This document shows positions 1 to 6,123 of a stretch of DNA of 9,403 nt, piece by piece. Both the position numbers and the translations under genes were made by a program. The stretch's first letter is position 1. Each line of letters begins with the position of its first letter. Location: positions 1 to 9,403 of the forward strand of contig DSBP01000095.1 of assembly GCA_011049465.1 (NCBI GenBank), written 5' to 3'. The notes under the pieces were generated by a model. It had not been told where the DNA came from. It did not search any database and was given only the letters and a program-made list of their open reading frames with translations. Source of the DNA: a bacterium. GTDB lineage: Bacteria > Oederibacteriota > PGYV01 > DSBP01.

Positions 1-198
1 CCCTCCCTTCATCATATTTTTCGCGTACTGAAAATAGATGAATGCGTCATCGAGAGGGGCCGAGAGTTTAAAACCGGTGAACCAGAGCATTGATATGAAA
101 AAAAGCGCCGCAGCCGAGACAGAAACTGCCCCTATCCGGATTACGGGCACGGACAAACCGCGTTCTTTTTCCGCGGCCGCCTTTGCCCTTTTTTTCAT
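1..198 (-). CDS. Membrane glycosyltransferase, GT-C/ArnT-PMT-like, N-terminal fragment (runs off window)
   Basis: Only the first 66 codons are in the window; the gene continues past its left edge. After a basic start (MKKRAKAAAEKERG) there is one clear membrane segment at about residues 20-42. It is followed by LSAPLDDAFIYFQYAKNMM, which resembles the acidic DDAFI/T-F-x-YA-x-N motif in the first extracytoplasmic loop of GT-C glycosyltransferases (ArnT, PMT and related GT39/GT83 families). These use lipid-linked sugar donors in the cytoplasmic membrane to modify envelope glycans, lipids or proteins. The ATG at 198 overlaps the TAA of the upstream RCK gene (TAATG), with GAGGGAG about 8 nt before it inside that gene, so translation is probably coupled. 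The family call rests on a single motif and one membrane segment, and the substrate cannot be told. Confidence 0.62.
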   Translation of the reverse strand, partial: MKKRAKAAAEKERGLSVPVIRIGAVSVSAAALFFISMLWFTGFKLSAPLDDAFIYFQYAKNMMKGG

Positions 199-878
199 TA
201 CAGCAGCTCCCTCAGCGCCGCTTTCTTGTCCTTTGCGATAAGCACCACAACCGTGTCGTCGGCCTGCAGCACGGTGTTGCCGTGGGGAAATACAACCCCG
301 TCTTCCCTTACAACGGATACTATAAGGCATTCCTCCGGAAGCTTTATGTCTCTAATCGCCCTGTTTGCCACGGGAGAATTTGAGGAAATCTCCGTCTCAA
401 CGACCTCAACCTTGCCGCCCTTCATCTCAAGCACAGGAACAAGCATTCCCGCGTCAACCTCTTTTTCTATCAGCGAGTTGACGATTTTTGTCGTATTCAC
501 GACATTGTCAACTCCAAGAGCCGAGAATATATCCTCGTTTTTCGGGTTTGATATGCGGGCAATGGTCCTTGGTGTCATGTACATGATTTTGGCGAGCTGG
601 CATATGACAAGGTTCGTGTCGTCTTCCCCTGTTACCGCCACTATCGCGTTTGCCCTGTTCGCGCCGACTTCTTTTAAAACATCGGATTCGGACGCGTCTC
701 CCAAAAATATGTTCTCGCCCAGCTCAGCGTTGAGCTCATAATACCTGGCCTTTGTCTTCTCAACAAGCAGAACCTCGTGGCCCTCTTCGGCAAGAAGCTT
801 TGTCAGGTTGTAGCCTGTCTTTCCCGCGCCGGCAACTATTATAAAAAGTTTATTTTCCCTGGCCTCTTCGGTTGGCAT
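198..878 (-). CDS. TrkA/KtrA-like RCK protein with RCK_N and RCK_C domains
   Basis: A 226-residue cytosolic regulator of the RCK (TrkA) family. Residues 12-135 form a Rossmann RCK_N domain: nucleotide-binding loop GAGKTG at 17-22, an acidic residue at the end of beta-2 (E40, where NAD(H) ribose would bind), FLGDASESDVL at 58-68 and AVTGEDDTNLVICQLAK at 81-97. Residues 145-226 fit an RCK_C/TrkA_C domain, which in the family senses a second ligand such as nucleotide or c-di-AMP. Family members gate K+ channels or transporters (TrkH, KtrB) or other carriers by forming rings. The start is supported by AGAGGGG six nt upstream. Only 1 nt separates it from the stop of the preceding RCK gene. No TrkH/KtrB membrane subunit is visible; the nearest transporter is the permease-USP gene upstream, so the partner is inferred. 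Family call confident, transport partner not. Confidence 0.9.
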   Translation of the reverse strand: MPTEEARENKLFIIVAGAGKTGYNLTKLLAEEGHEVLLVEKTKARYYELNAELGENIFLGDASESDVLKEVGANRANAIVAVTGEDDTNLVICQLAKIMYMTPRTIARISNPKNEDIFSALGVDNVVNTTKIVNSLIEKEVDAGMLVPVLEMKGGKVEVVETEISSNSPVANRAIRDIKLPEECLIVSVVREDGVVFPHGNTVLQADDTVVVLIAKDKKAALRELL

Positions 879-879
879 G

Positions 880-1311
880 TCAGTCCCCTCTTTCCTCTTC
901 CTGTTTTGGCGGAGCCATCATTTTGGCAAGGCGCTTCTCGCTCAATACGGTCGGGCAGAATGTCTCTATGCCCAGCTCCTCAAAGGCCTTTGCGCGTATC
1001 GGGTCATCCACCCTGGCTATTACCTTGGCCACCTTGTATTTTTGCCGCGCGATCTCCGCGGCCATTATATTCGCGTTATCCGAATTTGTAAGCGCGAGAA
1101 ACACATCCACCGCAACGCCTTCCATAATATCGCTGTATATCCCCATATCTGTTCCGTCCGCCTGCATGCCCTTGCCGGGAAAATCCTTGCCCAGCCTGTG
1201 AAACGCGCTGGCGTTTTTATCTATCACAATCACATCGCAGTTTTCTTCCTTTGCCATTTTCTTCGCGACCCTCTGCCCGAGCCGCCCGCAGCCCATTATT
1301 ACAACTTTCAT
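880..1311 (-). CDS. Short RCK_N-only TrkA-family NAD-binding protein
   Basis: A 143-residue protein consisting almost entirely of one Rossmann RCK_N domain. It shows GCGRLG at 7-12 (GxGxxG), D31 after beta-2, QADGTD at 50-55, TNSDNANIMAAEIAR at 75-89 and VIARVDDP at 97-104, all typical of TrkA/KtrA/CglK-type proteins. It has no RCK_C domain and ends in a charged tail. ATGs at 1314 and 1311 are adjacent. GGAGGTGA ends directly at the first, leaving only 3 nt between its GGAGG core and that ATG, so 1311 (6 nt) is the better-spaced start. The second RCK gene follows after 1 nt, so the two may assemble as a hetero-oligomer or in the same ring. The upstream neighbour is an APC permease with a USP domain. 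The short form could bind NAD(H) while the longer one adds a second sensor; that division of labour is inference. Confidence 0.88.
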   Translation of the reverse strand: MKVVIMGCGRLGQRVAKKMAKEENCDVIVIDKNASAFHRLGKDFPGKGMQADGTDMGIYSDIMEGVAVDVFLALTNSDNANIMAAEIARQKYKVAKVIARVDDPIRAKAFEELGIETFCPTVLSEKRLAKMMAPPKQEEERGD

Positions 1312-1350
1312 CATTCACCTCCGCCGCTCTTCACGGCAAGCCTCTCTGCC

Positions 1351-3300
1351 TTATGCCTTCTCCGCTATATTAATAAAGACCCTGCACGGCGCGTTCTGCG
1401 CCACATAGCTCACTGTCTTTCCGCTTATTATGTCCGAAAGCCTTGTCTTTTCGGATTGGCCCATCAGTATCAGCCCCGCGCGCCGCCTGGCCGCCTCGTC
1501 AACTATTGTTTTTCCGGCTAAGCGCGCCTGTATTATCTTTGCCTGTATGTTTATGCCGTATTCCTTCCCTATCATCTCCGCCTGGTCAAGCGCCTTTTCC
1601 GCCTTTTCCCGTTCCTGCTGCATCCGCGCGTCAAGAGGAAGCGTCATCGGCACCTCTATAATATAGAGGGCAAGCACATTTGATTTGTCCCGCAGTGCTA
1701 TCTTTGCCGCGGTCTGTATCATTGACGCGTCAAGCTCGCCTAACGTCGGCACTATTATATCATAATAATCAAGGGGCATGTAAGCCGCCTCAACAACCCT
1801 CTCTATAGTAACCTCTTCCATAAGAGGAAGCGAGTATTTTTTTCTGTAATATATGTAAAGCCCGAAACCTATCGCAACCCATATTATTGCCACAACCCTT
1901 GTCCATGAGTTTGCCATGAACATAACGAGCCACACCGCAATATTTACAAGAAAACCGATTACAGCCGTTATTGGAATGTCCTTTCCCTTAAACTTGAAAT
2001 TGAGCCCGACCCTGAACGGCCGCTCCGCTTCAGGCGATTTTATCCTCAGCGATATCACGGACAAATGCGCAAGGGCGAATATCAGCACTGAGGCAAGGCA
2101 GTAAATGCTCGCCAGTTTGAGGAAAATGTCCCTGAAAAATATCCCGCTTAATATGAGCATGATTGAAGCGGCGGAGAAGACCCCTATCGCGATGTGCGGC
2201 GTGTTGAACTTCCTGTGCAGTTTGAATATAAAGGAAGGAATCTGCCTGAACTGCCCCATTGAATAGGAGAGGCGTGAGACTCCCATGATTCCGGCGTTTG
2301 TCGCCATCAGAAGTATCGTGACCGCGATAAAAGATATCCACGCGCCAAGTATGGTTTTGAGGTGTATCACGTGGCCGAAGAGAGTTATGTCCGGCATGTG
2401 AAAAGCCACTCCGGCTATGGCGTTTACCTGCCAGTCCCTCATTATAACAGGCGGCTCCATAAGCGAGACAGCAATGGAGGGCAGTGTTATTGATATTATC
2501 AGCACAACTACGGCCAGCATGAAATATGCCTTTGGTATCTTCTTTTTATAGTCCTCTGTCTCCTCAGCCATCTGCGCTATGGTTTCGATGCCCGTAAACG
2601 CGACCATGGCTATGGCTACGCCGTAGATAAACTGCTGCATGGTGGGCCAGTGATGGGGGCCCATTGCCGCGTAGGATACTATTTTGTCTATGTTAAGGGC
2701 AACTATAATGCCTATGGTAATAACAAGGGCCTGTGTGATAAGGTCAATCACCGCGAAAAACATGTTGAAGAGCGCCGCCTCTTTTACCCCTATTATGTTT
2801 ATCCCGGCAAGCAGCATGACAATGAAGACCGCCATGAACACGGCCAGCACATGAGGGTCAGTGCTGAAAGAGAGCGTTCCTATTATTACAGGCACGGGCT
2901 CCTTGAGGAACGGCAGGAAATGCGCCAGATAAAAGACCGCGGTTATCGAGGAGAGCGCGATTGTCGCCACATAGGCCAGAAGGTCGACCCATCCCGCGAA
3001 AAAACTCACGGATTCATTGAAAGCCTTTCTTGTGTAATAGGCAGTGCCGCCCGCGTACGGCATCATTGTCGCGGCTTCGGAAAAGGTGAGAATGGTGAAG
3101 ATAAAGAATATTCCGGCAAGCATGAGCGCCAGCGGCGTCGCGCCGAGCGCGTAGGCAACTGTCGCGCCTATGCCGTAATAGATGGACGAGCCTACATTGC
3201 CGTAAGCGGTGCTGAAAAGAGCTCCCGCGCCGAGCTCCCGCCTCAGTTTTTCCTTGTGGACAAGTACTTTCCGGCTGATGGAACGAAGCTGTTCCGTCAT
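1351..3300 (-). CDS. APC-superfamily permease fused to a C-terminal universal stress protein (USP) domain
   Basis: A 649-residue inner-membrane transporter. Residues 25-485 hold about 12 hydrophobic segments typical of the APC (amino acid-polyamine-organocation) fold. TM1 contains AYGNVGSSIYYGIG at 32-45, with the unwound Gly-rich stretch used for substrate binding. FTGIETIAQMAEETEDYKKKIPKA at 235-258 is the TM6-loop signature of amino acid permeases. Residues about 512-646 form a cytosolic USP domain (YYDIIVPTLGELDAS) ending in MGQSEKTRLSDIISGKTVSYV, which resembles the ATP-binding G-x2-G-x9-G-S/T motif of UspA in degenerate form. It likely imports an amino acid or other cation, with the USP part as an energy or nucleotide sensor. 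KimA-type K+ importers also belong to the APC superfamily, and the two RCK genes downstream make K+ a reasonable alternative substrate. It begins 19 nt after rplT with only a weak GTGA-type ribosome site, suggesting coupling to rplT. Confidence 0.88.
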   Translation of the reverse strand: MTEQLRSISRKVLVHKEKLRRELGAGALFSTAYGNVGSSIYYGIGATVAYALGATPLALMLAGIFFIFTILTFSEAATMMPYAGGTAYYTRKAFNESVSFFAGWVDLLAYVATIALSSITAVFYLAHFLPFLKEPVPVIIGTLSFSTDPHVLAVFMAVFIVMLLAGINIIGVKEAALFNMFFAVIDLITQALVITIGIIVALNIDKIVSYAAMGPHHWPTMQQFIYGVAIAMVAFTGIETIAQMAEETEDYKKKIPKAYFMLAVVVLIISITLPSIAVSLMEPPVIMRDWQVNAIAGVAFHMPDITLFGHVIHLKTILGAWISFIAVTILLMATNAGIMGVSRLSYSMGQFRQIPSFIFKLHRKFNTPHIAIGVFSAASIMLILSGIFFRDIFLKLASIYCLASVLIFALAHLSVISLRIKSPEAERPFRVGLNFKFKGKDIPITAVIGFLVNIAVWLVMFMANSWTRVVAIIWVAIGFGLYIYYRKKYSLPLMEEVTIERVVEAAYMPLDYYDIIVPTLGELDASMIQTAAKIALRDKSNVLALYIIEVPMTLPLDARMQQEREKAEKALDQAEMIGKEYGINIQAKIIQARLAGKTIVDEAARRRAGLILMGQSEKTRLSDIISGKTVSYVAQNAPCRVFINIAEKA

Positions 3301-3319
3301 TTTAGTATCACTTGGCCGT

Positions 3320-3688
3320 TCAGTTTGCCGCGACTATGACTTTTTGTTTTGCGATATCAGCGAGCTTGGAGAACGAGGCGCTGTCAGCTGCCGCCAGCTC
3401 CGCGAGCTGCTTCCTGTTCAGTGTAATCTCTGATTTTTTCAGGCCCGACATGAACTTTGAGTAGGAAATGTTGTTTTCCCTGCACGCGGCGTTAATCCTG
3501 ATTATCCAGAGGCTCCTAAAATCCCTCTTTTTAAGCTTGCGGCCCTTGTAAGCGGCCTGCCAGCCCTTCATTACCTGCTCCTGCGCCCTCACATACTGGT
3601 TTTTCTTCCGTCCGTAAAAGCCCTTGGCGAGCTTTATGAATTTCTTGTGCCTTTTCTTTGTGGTGACTCCTCGTTTTACCCTTGGCAT
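3320..3688 (-). CDS. rplT: Large-subunit ribosomal protein L20
   Basis: 122 residues, close to the usual length of bL20. The basic N-terminal extension (MPRVKRGVTTKKRHKKFIKLAKGFYGR) and the core from RAQEQVMKGWQAAYKGRKLKKRDFRSLWIIRINAACRE onward are textbook L20. The protein binds 23S rRNA early in 50S assembly, and in several bacteria it represses its own operon by binding a leader or intergenic mRNA structure that mimics its rRNA site. AAGGAGG precedes the ATG with good spacing. It is third in the classical infC-rpmI-rplT order. A 73-nt gap separates it from rpmI and 19 nt from the permease gene downstream, with no terminator between rplT and the permease. Confidence 0.98.
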   Translation of the reverse strand: MPRVKRGVTTKKRHKKFIKLAKGFYGRKKNQYVRAQEQVMKGWQAAYKGRKLKKRDFRSLWIIRINAACRENNISYSKFMSGLKKSEITLNRKQLAELAAADSASFSKLADIAKQKVIVAAN

Positions 3689-3761
3689 CTTATTCCTCCT
3701 TGCAAGACCTGTTAAAGGTTCTTTTATTTTGAATTTTTAAGAAACGGTTGCCCGCGTTTGT

Positions 3762-3956
3762 TCAGTAAGGAAGCATCTTTTTTATATTGTCCGCAAAATG
3801 TTCATTGACATATCCCGGGTTTCTTTTCGGCCTTTTTAAACTGCTCGGCTCCTGGTGTAAAAGGTGCCTTAAACCCGGCTTTTTAAACTTAAGCTTTCCC
3901 GTCGCCGTCTTCCTGTATCTCTTTTTAGCAGCTGAATTTGTCTTTAACTTCGGCAT
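3762..3956 (-). CDS. rpmI: Large-subunit ribosomal protein L35
   Basis: 64 residues, the usual size of bL35. It starts with MPKLKTNSAAKKRYRKTATGKLK, the conserved Lys/Arg-rich start of the family, and ends in the typical LPY. It is a small basic protein of the 50S subunit. It lies 28 nt after infC and 73 nt before rplT, as expected for the infC-rpmI-rplT cluster. The A-rich stretch before the ATG contains AAGGAAAGGA but no consensus ribosome site close to the start, so expression may depend partly on coupling to infC. The middle (PGLRHLLHQEPSSLKRPKRNPG) departs somewhat from well-studied homologues but keeps the LLH element. Confidence 0.97.
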   Translation of the reverse strand: MPKLKTNSAAKKRYRKTATGKLKFKKPGLRHLLHQEPSSLKRPKRNPGYVNEHFADNIKKMLPY

Positions 3957-3984
3957 TTCCGCACATCCTTTCCTTATAGGTAAT

Positions 3985-4503
3985 TTATTTTTTCTTCGGC
4001 GCGACCGTGAAAATTATGTTCCTCTCGTCCTTAAACGGCGCGTTTTCAAGGTCGCCGTCCGCGCTTACGTAATTCATCAGTTTATCGTACAGGTCCTTTC
4101 CTCTTGTTTCCTTGTACTCAAGTTCCCTGCCTCTGAACCTTAAAACAAACTTTACCTTGAATTCCTTCTTCAGGAACTCGACAGCGTGTTTCAGCTTTAT
4201 CTCAAGGTCATGCGGATCTATATTTGGCCTGACCTGTATCTCCTTGACCACTATTACATGCTGTTTTTTCTTTGAAACCTTGTCCTTTTTTATCTGCTCA
4301 TACCTGAATTTGCCATAGTCCATAAGCTTGCACACGGGCGGCGCCGCGTTCGGGCTAATTTCCACGAGGTCTGTGCCGCGCTCGTCGGCTATCCTGACCG
4401 CTTCCTGTATTGCCATAACCCCGAGCGAACCGCCTTTGTCATCAATAACCCTTACTTCCCTGCTTCTTATCTGGCTATTAATTCTAAGCTCTGTGAAACT
4501 GAT
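3985..4503 (-). CDS. infC: Translation initiation factor IF-3, starting at a rare AUC codon
   Basis: 172 residues if started at ATC (4503-4501), which is the normal IF-3 length. IF3_N covers about residues 5-75, with LRINSQIRSREVRVIDDKG at the front and the family signature PPVCKLMDYGKFRYE at 55-69. IF3_C covers about 83-168, with VKEIQVRPNIDPHDLEIKLKHA. The protein binds the 30S subunit, blocks premature 50S joining and rejects non-canonical start codons. The first ATG (4416) would delete about 29 residues, including the conserved RINxxIR-REVRVID segment. The frame is closed by TGA at 4512-4510. GGAGGTGA (4517-4510) lies six nt before the in-frame ATC, and no ATG, GTG or TTG exists in frame between the stop and 4416. 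Non-AUG starts are known for infC (AUU in E. coli) and let IF-3 repress its own translation. ATT at 4482 is in frame but too far from the ribosome site. Confidence 0.95.
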   Translation of the reverse strand: MSFTELRINSQIRSREVRVIDDKGGSLGVMAIQEAVRIADERGTDLVEISPNAAPPVCKLMDYGKFRYEQIKKDKVSKKKQHVIVVKEIQVRPNIDPHDLEIKLKHAVEFLKKEFKVKFVLRFRGRELEYKETRGKDLYDKLMNYVSADGDLENAPFKDERNIIFTVAPKKK

Positions 4504-4509
4504 ATCCGG

Positions 4510-4517
4510 TCACCTCC
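4510..4517 (-). promoter_or_regulatory. Strong Shine-Dalgarno that defines the infC AUC start
   Basis: GGAGGTGA on the minus strand, complementary to the 16S rRNA 3' end, ends six nt before the ATC codon at 4503-4501. Its TGA is also the in-frame stop that bounds the infC reading frame upstream. This spacing is what makes ATC, rather than ATT (4482) or ATG (4416), the best start. Confidence 0.88.
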
Positions 4518-4529
4518 ATAAAAAAGTTA

Positions 4530-4553
4530 AAGATGGCTTATATCAGCCATCTT
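4530..4553 (-). terminator. Terminator-like hairpin in the infC leader (candidate attenuator)
   Basis: AAGATGGCT and AGCCATCTT form a perfect 9-bp stem with a 6-nt loop, followed on the minus strand by UAAC and six U (4525-4520). The U run then leads straight into the infC ribosome site at 4517. A terminator shape between promoter and first gene suggests transcription attenuation, as known for the L20-controlled infC-rpmI-rplT leaders of Bacillota. The UAAC between stem and U run makes it sub-optimal, so a translational or stability role is possible. Confidence 0.55.
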
Positions 4554-4658
4554 CTCAAAATAAATATATATTATTTATATATTCATCTTTTAACCCGGGC
4601 AGTGTATCTTCTCCCCAGGGTGAGAAGCTCAGGCTTCTTCTTCCTTAAGTTTCACGCA

Positions 4659-4687
4659 ATGATACAGGAACAAGCACTGGATGTCAA
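4659..4687 (-). promoter_or_regulatory. Sigma-70 promoter for the infC operon
   Basis: On the minus strand TTGACA (4687-4682) is a perfect -35 box. It is followed by a 17-nt spacer and TATCAT (4664-4659), which is five of six to the -10 consensus. Transcription would start near 4652. An AT-rich stretch (TTTAAAACAC) just upstream could help. It lies between repeat copy 1 and infC, so the translation operon has its own promoter even though thrS is not adjacent. Confidence 0.8.
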
Positions 4688-4728
4688 GTGTTTTAAACAG
4701 CAGTAAATTGTGGCTTTTACAGCGCCCT

Positions 4729-4994
4729 GCCCTACTTGATGTGGGATGGGGCGGCCAGCGGAGAAATTTCGCCGATTTACATCGGCGGTGAGCCTGTTCG
4801 GATTGAGACTCGTGAATATGCGCGATTAGGCTTGCGCAGGTTTTAGTGCGTCTTGAACGCTGATGTGCTTTGATATTTGGGATGGCGTTGAATAGCGCGC
4901 AGCACAGACGCGCCCTGGGTTCTCGACGAAATTTTCCGCTAACCGCCCCATCCTGCGTCAGTGCGTGTTAAGGCAATGGTTGTTCAGCAACCTG
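4729..4994 (+). repeat. 266-bp dispersed repeat, copy 1 (inverted relative to copy 2)
   Basis: This non-coding stretch is matched, by eye at roughly 80% or better and without length change, by the reverse complement of 6180-6445. Inside it is an imperfect terminal-inverted-repeat pair, GGATGGGGCGG...AGCGGAGAAATTTCGCCG (4744-4774) against its complement (4924-4953), with a few mismatches and one indel. Next to the left arm is a perfect 7-bp hairpin, CGCCGAT-TTAC-ATCGGCG (4770-4787). Homology between the copies continues outside the inverted arms on both sides. Together with 5' and 3' flanks it fills most of the gap between the infC promoter and the PUR gene; I see no gene in it. It may be a MITE-like element or a structured RNA family. 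No transposase is present. Confidence 0.85.
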
Positions 4995-5007
4995 TTCATT
5001 AACATTA

Positions 5008-5053
5008 AAGGCAGGGACGGGACAGCGGATTCCGGTTATCCTGCCCCTGCCTT
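5008..5053 (-). terminator. Imperfect hairpin downstream of the PUR-domain gene
   Basis: AAGGCAGGGACGGGA (5008-5022) faces TCCTGCCCCTGCCTT (5039-5053), a 15-bp stem with two mismatches and a 16-nt loop, starting 26 nt after the stop of the PUR-domain gene. On the minus strand it is followed by UUAAUGUUAAUG rather than a pure U run, so intrinsic termination would be modest. It is placed to end the RhuM-PUR transcript before repeat copy 1 and the infC promoter. Confidence 0.5.
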
Positions 5054-5079
5054 CTCTTTGCGGTTGTAACCGGTTTTCC

Positions 5080-5307
5080 CTACCCGGCCATCTCAGCCTT
5101 TGCCTCGTCAAGCACGCTGATAAACGCCCCGAAATGCTCGGCAAAGACTATTATCCTGCTGTTCTTTTCTCCGCCGTCTTCGCCGCCCTGCGTCTGTTCC
5201 CTGATGGTCAGGTATCTGGCGCCATTCTTTGCCTCCTTTACTTCAAAGAAATAACTGCGCCTCTTTCCTGCTTCCACTGCCTTGCTGAACTTCACTTCCT
5301 GTTCCAT
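5080..5307 (-). CDS. Small PUR-domain (DUF3276) DNA/RNA-binding protein
   Basis: 75 residues from the ATG at 5307, which has AGGAGG seven nt upstream. An in-frame ATG at 5346 would add 13 residues but lacks a comparable ribosome site. The pattern EVKFSKAVEAGKRRSYFFEVKEAKNGARYLTIREQ, then an acidic Gly-rich loop (QGGEDGGEKN, 40-49), then SRIIVFAEHFGAFISVLDEAKAEM, matches a single PUR repeat as in DUF3276/PurA-type proteins: a curved beta sheet closed by one helix that binds single-stranded DNA or RNA, usually as a dimer. Such proteins are best known from Bacteroidota and spirochaetes. It lies 76 nt after the RhuM gene on the same strand and before a hairpin, so the two may share a transcript. 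Its target and role are unknown. Confidence 0.78.
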   Translation of the reverse strand: MEQEVKFSKAVEAGKRRSYFFEVKEAKNGARYLTIREQTQGGEDGGEKNSRIIVFAEHFGAFISVLDEAKAEMAG

Positions 5308-5383
5308 ACCGCCCCTCCTGTTTTTTTTGCGCCAAAAACCGCGCATTTCCCTGCCGGCCTACACGACAAGGTTTGTGATTAAC

Positions 5384-6022
5384 CTATAGTGATGTCTTTT
5401 TCTTCATGGAATCTACAACCTTCCGAAGGCCATTATACCTGACATGCTCCTCAGCTAACAGCCTCTCATTTATCGCGTAGCCCCTTAACATATACTCTTT
5501 CAATGTGTTTGTTGCCCATATCCTGAACTGAACCCCTGCTCTGGACTTAACCCTGTAACCCACAGATATTATCATGTCAAGATTGTAGTACTCGATAACG
5601 CGTTCAACTTCCTTTCCTCCTTCTCTTTGAACTGTTGCAAATTTTGCAACAGTTGCGTCCCTGTCCAATTCCCCTTCATCATACACATTGCTTATATGCC
5701 TGGAAATAACCCCTTTATCCCGGTCAAATAGCCCTGATATCTGATTGAGATTCAACCATACCGAATTATTCTTTAAACGGGCGTGAATTTCCGTGGCGCC
5801 GGTTTCCTGTTTAAATACGGCAATATCCCCGTATCTGGACTCCTCTTTCTCCGCCACAAAGCCCGCTGCCTCTGACGCTGAAACAGCATAAGCTTTGCCG
5901 AAGCGCCTCGCTTTTATCTGCCCTTTTTTCACCTTTTTAAATACAGCCACCCTGCTGATGTTCATCATTTTCGCCAGCTCAGGGATGGAGTAAAAATCCT
6001 TTTTTTCGCCCGTATCAGCCAT
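5384..6022 (-). CDS. RhuM-family protein with N-terminal helix-turn-helix
   Basis: 212 residues. Residues about 9-57 (FYSIPELAKMMNISRVAVFKKVKKGQIKARRFGKAYAVS) look like an excisionase/MerR-like winged helix-turn-helix. Residues about 66-190 match the RhuM (virulence RhuM) family: IAVFKQETGATEIHARLKNNSVWLNLNQISGLFDRDKGVISRHISNVYDEGELD, then YYNLDMIISVGYRVKSRAGVQFRIWATNTLKEYMLRGYAIN. RhuM was named from a Salmonella pathogenicity island and is scattered in mobile and phage-like DNA; its biochemical role is unknown. As I recall, many members carry roughly 100 more C-terminal residues, whereas this one stops soon after the core (RKVVDSMKKKTSL), so it is a short form or truncated. GAGG lies about 8 nt before the ATG. 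A TTAACCTT/AAGGTTAA inverted repeat sits 20-50 bp upstream. The gene lies between two inverted repeat copies, consistent with horizontal transfer. Confidence 0.88.
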   Translation of the reverse strand: MADTGEKKDFYSIPELAKMMNISRVAVFKKVKKGQIKARRFGKAYAVSASEAAGFVAEKEESRYGDIAVFKQETGATEIHARLKNNSVWLNLNQISGLFDRDKGVISRHISNVYDEGELDRDATVAKFATVQREGGKEVERVIEYYNLDMIISVGYRVKSRAGVQFRIWATNTLKEYMLRGYAINERLLAEEHVRYNGLRKVVDSMKKKTSL

Positions 6023-6041
6023 TGATAACCTCGCTTCTTTA

Positions 6042-6072
6042 TTAACCTTCGTTAACTTATTAAAAGGTTAAC
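6042..6072 (-). promoter_or_regulatory. Operator-like inverted repeat upstream of the RhuM gene
   Basis: TTAACCTT (6042-6049) and AAGGTTAA (6064-6071) are perfect inverted 8-mers 14 bp apart, with a GTTAAC palindrome (6051-6056) between them. The cluster lies 20-50 bp upstream of the RhuM start. Such symmetry suits a dimeric HTH regulator, perhaps RhuM itself. A TTGACG (6092-6087) could serve as a -35 box, but I see no good -10 at the right distance, so no promoter is called. Confidence 0.45.
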
Positions 6073-6123
6073 ATAAATCTAAAAAACCGTCAAGGACAAT
6101 TTTGCCCCAGGAAAGGCAGTTTA

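Larger units (their letters stand above)
4504..4652 (-). promoter_or_regulatory. infC-rpmI-rplT mRNA leader with competing hairpins
   Basis: The stretch of about 150 nt between the predicted transcription start and the infC AUC codon is A/U-rich (4558-4590) and structured. The RNA segment CUUCUCA (4627-4621) has three possible partners. GCUUCU inside it can form a 6-bp stem with AGAAGC (4638-4633) around a CUGA loop. CUUCUC can pair with GAGAAG (4613-4608). CUUCUCA can pair with UGAGAAG (4557-4551), whose last three bases belong to the 5' arm of the terminator-like hairpin. Mutually exclusive folds of this kind fit a regulatory leader. I cannot see whether an L20-binding rRNA mimic is present. 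Confidence 0.5.

Noticed and set aside
2650..3433. Plus-strand open frames opposite the permease and rplT
   Set aside because: Antisense shadows of genes with clear family signatures.
4480..4519. Other infC starts: ATT at 4482-4480, or the out-of-frame ATG at 4519-4517
   Set aside because: ATT is about 27 nt from the ribosome site and would lose conserved residues. The ATG at 4519 overlaps the Shine-Dalgarno and opens only an 11-codon frame.
4729..4994. Integron attC-like site
   Set aside because: The inverted arms and hairpin resemble an attC at first glance, but no properly placed GTTRRRY/RYYYAAC core pair is seen and there is no integrase.
5308..5383. Frameshifted continuation of RhuM beyond its stop
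   Set aside because: The 76 nt before the PUR start show no RhuM-like C-terminal residues in any frame that I can recognise.
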